Assembly (NCBI GenBank): GCA_021828405.1
Contig: JAKARZ010000018.1
Location: forward strand, 1-23,157
From: Bacillota bacterium
GTDB taxonomy: Bacteria; Bacillota_E; Sulfobacillia; Sulfobacillales; JAIMBI01
Reading direction: 5' to 3'
Length of the DNA: 23,157 nt
The translations under genes were made by a program, and so were the position numbers. The stretch's first letter is position 1; every line of letters starts with the position of its first letter. Positions 17,772 through 23,157 of the stretch are shown piece after piece. The notes beneath the pieces are model-generated. The model had not been told where the DNA came from, made no database searches, and saw only the letters and a program-made list of their open reading frames with translations.

Positions 17772-17856
17772 TTATAGCACTCCCCTTCTCGAAAGCGGCG
17801 TGGCGCTGTATCCGTATCCGCTCCCCGGGCGAGCTCATCGCTGGTGTCACCTCAAA

Positions 17857-17885
17857 ACTATATCACGTATATTTTTGAATGTCAT
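17857..17885 (-). promoter_or_regulatory. Sigma-A promoter for the MFS/HxlR pair
   Basis: On the minus strand ATGACA (17880-17885, 5 of 6) and TATAGT (17857-17862, 5 of 6) are separated by exactly 17 bases in a locally AT-rich island. The spacer contains the partial dyad ATAT-CACGT-ATAT type element (17860-17872), a possible operator. The transcript would start near 17850, about 80 bases before the MFS ATG. Confidence 0.6.
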
Positions 17886-17927
17886 GCTGGAAGCCGGGGG
17901 CGGATGGCTCGTCGCGCCGCGCCCGGA

Positions 17928-18086
17928 TCAAGAGACAGGCTCCATTGTGAGAGATGGGGGCGGTGCCGCCGACCGATACCGCGCCGTTATCCCTGCTGAG
18001 GAATGGTCTCTCGTGGTCGCCCCGTCGCTCGGGACGGATTCATGGATGCCGGGTTCGATGACCAGCGGGCACTCGGGGCAGGCCAT
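17928..18086 (-). CDS. Possible small protein with a CxxC motif
   Basis: A 52-codon frame starts at ATG 18086 with GAAGGA about 6 bases upstream. It begins MACPECPLVIEPGIHESVPS, with a CPEC pair that could be half of a zinc site, then becomes Ser/Thr/Pro rich. I do not recognise a family, there is only one CxxC, and the second half lacks protein-like character. It could be the remnant of a longer gene or chance. Confidence 0.2.
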   Translation of the reverse strand: MACPECPLVIEPGIHESVPSDGATTRDHSSAGITARYRSAAPPPSLTMEPVS

Positions 18087-18156
18087 TCCAGTCCTTCACT
18101 GGGGGATAACGTGGCGCGGAACCCATCTCAGGCTCCTCTGTCCTCCTGGGTGCGCA

Positions 18157-19290
18157 TTAGCCCCAGAACCACCCGTGGGCAAATAGGACTGCGTCGACCA
18201 TCGCCCAGACAGCAAACGCGGCCACCGCGGCCAGGCCGAGGCGGCGGGGCAGCAAGCCGGCAGCCGCCACCGTGATGGGCAGGTCGACGGAGACGAACAG
18301 GGCGGTCATGGCCAGCGGGAGCTGGTTGGAGTAGAAGGACAGGGGAATCAGCAGGAGGAACAGGCCAATCGCCGCGACCGCGGCGTTCCACTCGGAGCGG
18401 CGGGCCGCCGCCAGGACACCTACGGTCCCCAGCCCCGCCAGCGGGAGCATGGTGAGAAATGCCCCGCCGGTGAGCGACAGGCGGCCCGTCAACGCTTGCA
18501 CGATTTGCACCCCGGGGAACAGCCACCGCGTGTGCCAGGCCTGCTGCTCACCGATGAACGCCAGCGGACGCCCAATGCTGACCCAAAGTGTCCCCGCGAC
18601 GAGAACGAGTGCCACGACGCTGCCCAGCCCCCACGTCATGCCGGCGCGGAACCGATCCCAGTCGCGGCGTACGAGTGCCACGGCCGTCCAGGTGCCCGCC
18701 CCCACGCCCATGGCCAGCCCCAGCGGATCCATCGTGCCGGTCAGCACGGCCCACCCGGCGGCACGCCAGGGATGCCCGGCCCGCATGGCCAGCAACATGC
18801 CGGCCAACCCCAAGGCGAGCCAGGTTTCCGGATAGGCGGTGCTGTAGTAGACCGTGGCCGGGGTGAAAGCCACCAACGCCTGGGCCAGGGTGGCGGCGCG
18901 CGGCGATAGCCCCCAGGCGTTCGCTAGGGCGCGCACCTGGATTAGCAACGCCAGCACCACCAGTTGCATGACCAGGAGAGCGGCCAGCGGCCAATGGGTC
19001 AGCCAGAGATACGCCGGCACGCCCGGGAAGAACGCCGCGGAACTTGGCGGACTTCCACGGTAGCCCAGGTGGGTCAACTGCTCGTACAGGCCAACGTCCC
19101 ACCGGAACCAGGGCAGGCCGTACAGGGCGGTCACGGGCCCCGGAGCCAGCCTTACCCAGGCGCCCCCCGCCAGAAGCACTTCATGGGCAACCCACAGCGC
19201 AAGCGTGGTCCGGCCGAGAGTCTCCCAGTGAACTGGGACACTGGGTACCCTGACGGCCCGTTCGGCCCCCCGGGCAGGCACGGCCTCCAT
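18157..19290 (-). CDS. PIG-V-like polytopic membrane glycosyltransferase
   Basis: A 377-residue protein with about 9-11 hydrophobic helices. Residues 61-70 (WFRWDVGLYE, Trp64-Asp65) followed by HLGYRG and AFFPGVPAYLW (87-96) match the WD...Y...GY...FFP pattern in the first extracytoplasmic loop of PIG-V/GPI-mannosyltransferase-2-like and related GT-C enzymes, where the Asp is catalytic. Bacterial members are thought to transfer a sugar from a polyprenyl-phosphate donor to a cell-surface acceptor; the acceptor here is unknown. I prefer ATG 19290 because GGAG lies 6 bases before it; ATG 19296 is the alternative. It is monocistronic. TTGACA at 19346-19351 (minus) could be its -35 but the matching -10 is poor. 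Confidence 0.75.
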   Translation of the reverse strand: MEAVPARGAERAVRVPSVPVHWETLGRTTLALWVAHEVLLAGGAWVRLAPGPVTALYGLPWFRWDVGLYEQLTHLGYRGSPPSSAAFFPGVPAYLWLTHWPLAALLVMQLVVLALLIQVRALANAWGLSPRAATLAQALVAFTPATVYYSTAYPETWLALGLAGMLLAMRAGHPWRAAGWAVLTGTMDPLGLAMGVGAGTWTAVALVRRDWDRFRAGMTWGLGSVVALVLVAGTLWVSIGRPLAFIGEQQAWHTRWLFPGVQIVQALTGRLSLTGGAFLTMLPLAGLGTVGVLAAARRSEWNAAVAAIGLFLLLIPLSFYSNQLPLAMTALFVSVDLPITVAAAGLLPRRLGLAAVAAFAVWAMVDAVLFAHGWFWG

Positions 19291-19338
19291 CGTCATCTCC
19301 GCTGCATCCCCACCTGTTGCTGACCATGGGGCACAAGG

Positions 19339-19351
19339 TTGACACTGTCAA
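19339..19351. repeat. TTGACA-C-TGTCAA palindrome
   Basis: A perfect 6-bp inverted repeat with a 1-base centre, about 50 bases upstream of the mannosyltransferase-like gene. Each arm equals a consensus -35 hexamer, one on each strand. It may be an operator or a bidirectional -35 element. Confidence 0.4.
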
Positions 19352-19489
19352 GCAGCCTACAGCGAAGAAGCCCGGGTCCGGGGTACCGGCCCTGTTGTTG
19401 GAGGTCGTAGCGGACACGTGGCGTGGGCCAAGCTTGAAGGCCGGTCGTAGTAGCGGAGGAGCGAGCGTTCGGGCAGAAGAAGGCGCCCT

Positions 19490-19950
19490 TGCGCGATGAA
19501 AGCCTGGTCGGCTGCGCGGCCGCGCGGGTCTGCGCTCCGCGACGCCCGCACGTGGCCCTCCTCGTCGCGCCCCATTATCACAGCGCGTGGGACGGCGGGT
19601 ACGACCGCGTGCCCTACACGTTGGTGGGGCCCCGTGACGGCACGGCGCCCCGCCACGCTGGTGGAGATCTATCACGACGGCCCACTCGTGGGCACCCACG
19701 CCCGGGTGACGACGCGCGGCACGGATCGGACGGCGGACGCGCCTCTCCCGCCCGCGCCTGCCACGGTGCGGCAAGGCACGACCCCGACCGCGTGGTGCGA
19801 GCAGCGCCGCCCGGGCGCTGGAGACCGACGTCGACACCGTTCGCGCACTCACCGCCTTCGGTCAGCCGGACCAGACGCCCCCCACGCGCCGGTGACCCGC
19901 CCCACGACCATCTGCGGAGGCTACAGTCCTTCTAGCAAGAGGACCCCATA
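19490..19950 (+). pseudogene. istA: istA remnant (IS21 transposase C-terminal part)
   Basis: The C-terminal region of an IS21 IstA transposase is readable across three frames: PHYHSAWDGGYDRVPYTLVG (about 19570-19630), then ATLVEIYHDGPLVGTHARV through TTPTAWCEQ (about 19650-19803), then ARALETDVDTVRALTAF. This corresponds to the post-catalytic domain with the 'Y(Y)xVPYxLVG' and 'VEIYH.G..VATH' patterns. The helix-turn-helix and DDE domain are gone. At least two frameshifts are needed. Confidence 0.7.
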
Positions 19951-19962
19951 AGTCGTCCCGCG

Positions 19963-20628
19963 GTGACTGACCGCCTCCACCCGCGCGACCTGACCGCGAT
20001 GGCCGCGGCATGGACCCACCCGCTCCAGGAGCCGGACGTCCATGCCCTGGACTTCGACGATCGCTTCGCCCTGTGGGTCGACGCGGAGTGGACCGCCCGG
20101 CCCAACCGTCAAATTGCCGGCCGGCTGCGGGAGGCGCAGTTGCGCCTCCCCCGAGGCTCTGGACTGGCACACCCCCCCGACAATGGCCGAAGCCCCTGGT
20201 GCAAACCTTGGTGCGCCGCCACGGGGTGGCCGACCACCCGACCGGCGCGCTCGGCACGGGTAGCGGGTCCGGTATTATCGCTTGCCCCGCCTGCTCGGCG
20301 AGAGCAGCGTCGCCAAACAGGACGGGCGGTGGTTCGCATGGCCGCGTCAACTCGGCCGGTGGGACCTGCGGCTCGTGGATGACGGGGGCTTCAGTTCCCT
20401 GACGCCGGTCGAGAGAGAGTCAGAACCGCTTTGAGATCCTCGACGACCGGTGCCAGCGCTGGGCCACGGCGTCGCCAGTCAAGTCCCTGTAGCCCGGTGG
20501 CCCCCGCTGCTGCCGGATGCGACCGTAGGGGAGCCATCCTCGACCGCCTGGTACCCCAGGCCCACCAGATCCCGCGGCGGGGGGAGTCCGCGGCAGGTCT
20601 TGTCGTCGCGCGGCGGACCCCCCTATAA
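19963..20628 (+). pseudogene. istB: istB remnant (IS21 helper ATPase)
   Basis: The N-terminus of an IstB helper ATPase is clear from GTG 19963: LTAMAAAWTHPLQEPDVHAL, DDRFALWVDAEWTARPNRQI, GRLREAQLRLP. After a damaged stretch where Walker A should be, another frame gives YRLPRLLGESSVAKQDGRW, DLRLVDDGGFSSLTPVERE (Walker B region), then EILDDR in a shifted frame, and a C-terminal ILDRLVPQAHQI segment ending near 20628. Several frameshifts and a lost Walker A make it non-functional. Confidence 0.75.
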
Positions 20629-20660
20629 CAGAAGCCACCAAGGTGCCGTCGCCGGTGTAA

Positions 20661-20730
20661 CCCGGTCAATTCTTTCCGGACGGCCCGGTTAATATTTTCC
20701 GGAACGCTTGGTCAATTACACCGGAATACG
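20661..20730. repeat. Three tandem IS21 end repeats
   Basis: Three consecutive units (20661-20683, 20684-20706, 20707-20730) share the pattern C-x-x-GGT(C/T)AAT...CCGGA(A)...CG. IS21 elements carry multiple such transposase-binding repeats at their ends, so this marks the right end of the relic just before the HEPN gene. Confidence 0.7.
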
Positions 20731-20751
20731 CAGCTATGTCAAGCCGAAAAG

Positions 20752-21177
20752 CTACCTCGTCGCGGCGGGGGGCGTTCCCGCGAGTGTTAGTGTCGCCAAC
20801 GCGATGGCCAGGTCTGCTGCCGCGATCGCCTCTTTGGCTTCAGCGGCCGAGTACTCTTCGGTCGGGATGAAGTCGATGTCACCATAGAAGGAAAACTCCC
20901 GTTCCGTCCGAAGCCACTTGGATGCGGCCGCCAGGCGGGCCCACTCCGCTTTTGGCAGGCGGTCTTCGTAGTGAGCCAGCAGACCGGCCACGTCGTGTCG
21001 CTTCGGCGGCTCCACGCCGATGCCGCGCAGGATGCCCTTGGTGGCAAGCTCTACGATTTCCTGGGCTTCCCGCACCACGTCGGAATAGTCCTCGGCCGCC
21101 CAAAACAGATCGAGCGCTTGGCGCCGGACCCGCGCCTTCGTCAGGTAGCTGTTGGCCAAACTGCGAAACGCGCTCAT
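20752..21177 (-). CDS. HEPN-domain protein of a HEPN/MNT toxin-antitoxin pair
   Basis: A 141-residue all-alpha HEPN protein. It contains RRQALDLFWAAEDYSDVVREAQE, LATKGILRGIGVEPPKRHDV (the conserved PPKxHD segment ahead of the last helices) and AEWARLAAASKWL. HEPN partners of MNT proteins are usually the toxic RNases or their inactive relatives. Here the RxxxxH-type motif is not clear-cut, so catalytic activity is uncertain. I start it at ATG 21177, whose ATGA overlaps the stop of the nucleotidyltransferase gene; the frame is open to 21228 but that would run into the partner's coding end. It terminates about 20 bases from the IS21 relic's right end and appears intact. Confidence 0.82.
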   Translation of the reverse strand: MSAFRSLANSYLTKARVRRQALDLFWAAEDYSDVVREAQEIVELATKGILRGIGVEPPKRHDVAGLLAHYEDRLPKAEWARLAAASKWLRTEREFSFYGDIDFIPTEEYSAAEAKEAIAAADLAIALATLTLAGTPPAATR

Positions 21178-21656
21178 ATCTCGAACGCCCCGCTCCCCAA
21201 ATCCCAGTGCCATGCGTTGCCGACCCAAATGCGTCGTGCCCCGGCCGCCGTCAGACGCTGGCGCAACAGGGCCAGCCGGGCGGCCAGCACGCCATAGGGG
21301 TCTGTGAGAATAACCCCATCGTCCACCATATCCAACAGGAGGGGAAACCCGGCCACCAATTCAGCCCGAGATTTCAAGACCAGTGACAGCTCGGCGTTGA
21401 CGCCCTGACCGGCTAGCTCGACCTGCAGCGGACGGAGGTGCTCCCCCATTCCTTCGGCCAGGAGCCACCGGTCGCGCCGCTGGCGGGGTGCGGTTTCAAG
21501 CACCCCCAACAGGTCGAGGTCGGAGTCAAACCGGGGCGTGCCCCGACCGACCGACCCGAACACCGCGAGCGCCACGAGGTTGTCCCCAAACGTCTCGCGA
21601 GCCGCCTTACAGCTCGCGACCGCCAGTCGCTCGAACTGCTGGTGAAGCATTCCCAC
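21174..21656 (-). CDS. MNT-domain nucleotidyltransferase, antitoxin of the HEPN pair
   Basis: A 160-residue minimal nucleotidyltransferase. The catalytic signature is FGSVGRGTPRFDSDLDLL at residues 33-50, with Gly34-Ser35 and the metal-binding Asp46 and Asp48. In studied HEPN/MNT pairs the MNT protein AMPylates tyrosines of the HEPN toxin to silence it. GTG 21656 is preferred over ATG 21650 since ACGGAGGA lies about 7 bases before it. The protein is longer than the ~100-residue MntA type, with a C-terminal helical part. It is the first gene of the pair. A TATAAG hexamer at 21707-21712 (minus) could be the -10 box. This is the only toxin-antitoxin locus in the window that looks intact. Confidence 0.85.
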   Translation of the reverse strand: MGMLHQQFERLAVASCKAARETFGDNLVALAVFGSVGRGTPRFDSDLDLLGVLETAPRQRRDRWLLAEGMGEHLRPLQVELAGQGVNAELSLVLKSRAELVAGFPLLLDMVDDGVILTDPYGVLAARLALLRQRLTAAGARRIWVGNAWHWDLGSGAFEI

Positions 21657-21882
21657 GTGGACGTCCTCCGTTCGGGATGCGCTGAGCCGATGCGTGCATG
21701 CCTCGCCTTATAGTACCACCCGGCAGTCCACTGGCCCGGCCCGGTCCGTCCGATGCCATCCGGTCGGAGCCATTCTCCAACCCACTTGCTACCGCGACAC
21801 GACGACATCACGCCGGGCCCGCTCGCGCGCGACGGCGCCTCAACCGCCGTCACTGCTCCTTGCGAGGAAGCCTGCCCGGAAT

Positions 21883-22254
21883 TCAATGCACCGCAACCTC
21901 TGGGATTGATTCGAACTCGGGGTCACCCGTCAGGATCGTCCACCCCGGACACGCGCGGTTTCTGCGGACAGGAAGACATCCGCATAGGACAACCCACGGC
22001 GACTCTTGAACTGCGTCCGGTCACATCGACCACATCGACCACATCGACGTTCTCATGCTCGAACACGAGGCGTACAGCGCCCTCCGCCGCTTAGCCCCGG
22101 TGCGGCTCAGGACGTAGTGGACTTCTCCTGAGTTGACCAACTCCATCCGAAAGCGGTGCTCGGGGTTCGTGAGGACCTCACGAACTTCGTCGGCGCCCAT
22201 GTCGTCGGTCAAAGGCGTCAACACCGCATACGAATCCAGGACGAAGTTAGCCAT
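21883..22254 (-). pseudogene. PIN-domain toxin (VapC), multiply frameshifted
   Basis: A PIN toxin can be read down the minus strand only by changing frame at least three times. From ATG 22254: ANFVLDSYAVLTPLTDDMGADEV and MELVNSGEVHYVLSRT (first Asp and Glu); then VRLVFEHENVDVVDVVDV; then SRRGLSYADVFLSAETARV (third acidic residue); finally ILTGDPEFESIPEVAVH with the last Asp and a TGA at 21883. All catalytic acids survive in the right order, so decay is by small indels. A 9-bp tandem repeat sits in the middle. Its antitoxin is directly upstream and overlaps by a few bases. Confidence 0.8.
22022..22048. repeat. Three perfect copies of a 9-bp tandem repeat
   Basis: CACATCGAC occurs three times head to tail, inside the decayed vapC, where on the minus strand it encodes repeated Val-Asp-Val. 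Being a multiple of three it does not itself shift the frame and looks like a slippage expansion. Confidence 0.9.
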
Positions 22255-22454
22255 CGCGCCGCCGCTCGCGGAGCAGCAAAGTCCACCATGGACTTTCCTC
22301 GAAACCTGCCTTGCGCTGCCGCCAACGGCGCGGGTACGAGGGGCCGAATACACACCGTCCCACTTTCAACCGTAACGTCCACCCGTTGATTGGGCTCCAG
22401 TCTGATGGCCCGACGGATTTCAACGGGTATGACGATCTGGCCTCTATCCGACAT
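22247..22454 (-). pseudogene. AbrB/MazE-type antitoxin, frameshifted near its end
   Basis: From ATG 22454 the sequence MSDRGQIVIPVEIRRAIRL, followed by EPNQRVDVTVESGTV, is a SpoVT-AbrB swapped-hairpin DNA-binding domain as found in VapB/MazE antitoxins. GRFRGKS starts the toxin-binding tail. The family ending (LLRERRRDG, then TAA at 22247) lies in another frame, so one base too many occurs around GACTTTGCTGCTC (about 22275-22290). The original antitoxin would have overlapped the toxin ATG at 22254 by a few bases. No good ribosome site precedes the ATG. Confidence 0.75.
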
Positions 22455-22682
22455 CCGAGCAATCACGCGACTGGCTCGGTCGCCCGTTCATCGACGACAA
22501 CACGGCGCGGCCCCTCCTGCCCGAAGCCGCATGCGTACCACGGCAGTTTGGAGGCGCCCAGGGCCGGAAGCGCCATCCAGTCGTCCAAGATGGCATCGTG
22601 ACCATGCACAGGGCGTTCCCCGCCTTTTGGGAGCCCTAGTGTCCTGAGTTGCTAATTCAAGATCTGTGTAGTATAGCCGGAT

Positions 22683-23157
22683 ATGTGTAATACACCTTCG
22701 ACGAAGTCGCTACGACGGGGGCGCCCGTTGGCGCCGCTGACCCTGACCCCCGACGAACGGACCACCTTGGACCGGTGGGCCCGCCGGCCCACCACCCGCC
22801 AAGCCCTCGCGTTGCGCGCCCGCATTGTGCTCCGCTGCGCGGAGGGCGTGTCGAATCAAGCCGTGGCCGATGAACTCGGCGTCAGCCGCCCTATGGGGGG
22901 GAAGTGGCGGCAGCGTTTTGTCGCGCACCGCCTAGACGGCTTGGTCGACGCCCCGCGACCGGGAGCCCCCCGCACGATTACGGACGACCAAGTGGAGGCG
23001 GTGATCACCAAGACCTTGGAGGAGACGCCCCCCCAACGCGACCCACTGGTCGACCCGCAGCATGGCCCGTACCGCCGGGCTGTCGCAAACCGCCGTGAGC
23101 CGGATCTGGCGCGCGTTTGGAGTGCAACCCCCCCCCCCCCCCCCCCGCCCCCCGCCC
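22683..23157 (+). pseudogene. IS630-family transposase, 5' part, frameshifted and cut by the window edge
   Basis: ATG 22683 opens a frame with the N-terminal helix-turn-helix region of IS630 transposases: LTLTPDERTTLDRWARRPTT, ALRARIVLRCAEGVSNQAVA, ELGVSRPMGGKWRQRF, LDGLVDAPRPGAPRTITDDQ, and TLEETPP. After that the family sequence (THWSTRSMARTAGLSQTAVS, RIWRAFGVQP) continues in another frame, because a run of seven C (about 23030-23036) has one base too many. Only about 150 of the usual ~350 residues are present; the DDE catalytic part is missing. No ribosome site precedes the ATG. The frameshift may be an error in low-quality end sequence. Confidence 0.75.
23108..23157. other. Poly-C tract at the sequence end, probably artefact
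   Basis: The last ~45 bases are nearly pure C, interrupting the transposase reading. Such tails are typical of poly-G read-through in two-colour sequencing at a contig end, not of a biological sequence. Confidence 0.7.

Larger units (their letters stand above)
17772..18156. other. Intergenic region between MFS and the mannosyltransferase-like gene
   Basis: 385 bases carry the MFS promoter at the left and one possible small coding sequence (17928-18086, minus). Otherwise I see no gene, repeat or RNA structure. Confidence 0.5.
19490..20742 (+). mobile_element. IS21-family insertion sequence relic
   Basis: The stretch contains remnants of both IS21 genes in the usual order, istA then istB, followed by an IS21-type end with three 23-24 bp repeats (20661-20730). 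All coding parts are broken by frameshifts and the N-terminal catalytic part of istA is missing, so the element is immobile. The left boundary is uncertain; 19490 is where istA-like coding first becomes recognisable. Confidence 0.75.
22637..23157 (+). mobile_element. IS630-family insertion sequence, left part
   Basis: The transposase gene at 22683 belongs to the IS630/Tc1-mariner group, which inserts at TA. A TA at 22637-22638 followed by GTGTCCTGAGTTGCTAATTC is a plausible left terminal repeat. The right part is beyond the window; the end of the available sequence is a poly-C tract. Confidence 0.6.

Noticed and set aside
20661..20730. Three 23-bp repeats considered as a CRISPR or iteron array
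   Set aside because: They are contiguous, imperfect and sit directly after istB remnants, as expected for IS21 end repeats; no replication or cas gene is nearby.
21900..21925. TTCGAA-containing motif resembling a tRNA T-loop on the minus strand
   Set aside because: No acceptor or anticodon stems fit around it, and the same bases encode the TGDPEFESIPE end of the decayed PIN toxin.

Overview
The window is about two-thirds GC and reads as the end of a contig from a sporulating Bacillota (Firmicute). The evidence is a complete spoIIE next to tilS and ftsH, in the classic Bacillus/Clostridia order, and a ymfF/ymfH-type M16 peptidase pair. The GC content suggests a deep high-GC lineage such as Sulfobacillus, Thermaerobacter or Symbiobacterium relatives, but I cannot place it more closely. 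The right end runs into a poly-C tract that looks like a sequencing or assembly artefact.

Region by region. Positions 1-281 (minus) hold a CopG/VapB-type antitoxin that reads in frame into the start of a PIN toxin cut by the window edge. Positions 645-8169 and on to 10953 (plus) form the chromosomal core: spoIIE, tilS, ftsH, ymfF-like, ymfH-like and hutH. Where Bacillus has hpt between tilS and ftsH, this genome has an inverted Phd/PIN toxin-antitoxin pair with a frameshifted toxin. Positions 10954-12530 are a decayed zone with a broken lipoprotein-like gene, followed by an intact Cof-type HAD phosphatase (12531-13385, minus).

Positions 13587-15905 hold a tight three-gene operon: a TetR regulator (probably leaderless, with an operator-like dyad in its own promoter), a YbfB/YjiJ-type MFS transporter, and a hotdog thioesterase that carries the Thr42/Glu50/His76 triad of fluoroacetyl-CoA thioesterase FlK at identical positions. 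It faces a second regulator/transporter pair (HxlR plus MFS, 15998-17771, minus) and a PIG-V-like membrane mannosyltransferase (18157-19290, minus).

From 19490 to the right edge the sequence is accessory. It has an IS21-family relic (istA and istB remnants, with three 23-24 bp end repeats), an intact HEPN/MNT pair, a degenerate AbrB/PIN pair, and the 5' part of an IS630-family transposase. Four toxin-antitoxin loci lie in 23 kb and only HEPN/MNT looks intact.

Functionally, the core joins sporulation sigma-F activation (SpoIIE), essential tRNA-Ile lysidine formation (TilS) and membrane proteolysis (FtsH plus two M16 proteins), with histidine ammonia-lyase translationally coupled to the last peptidase. 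The most interesting candidate system is the TetR-MFS-FlK-like thioesterase operon, which looks like a detoxify-and-export module for a small acyl or organic acid.
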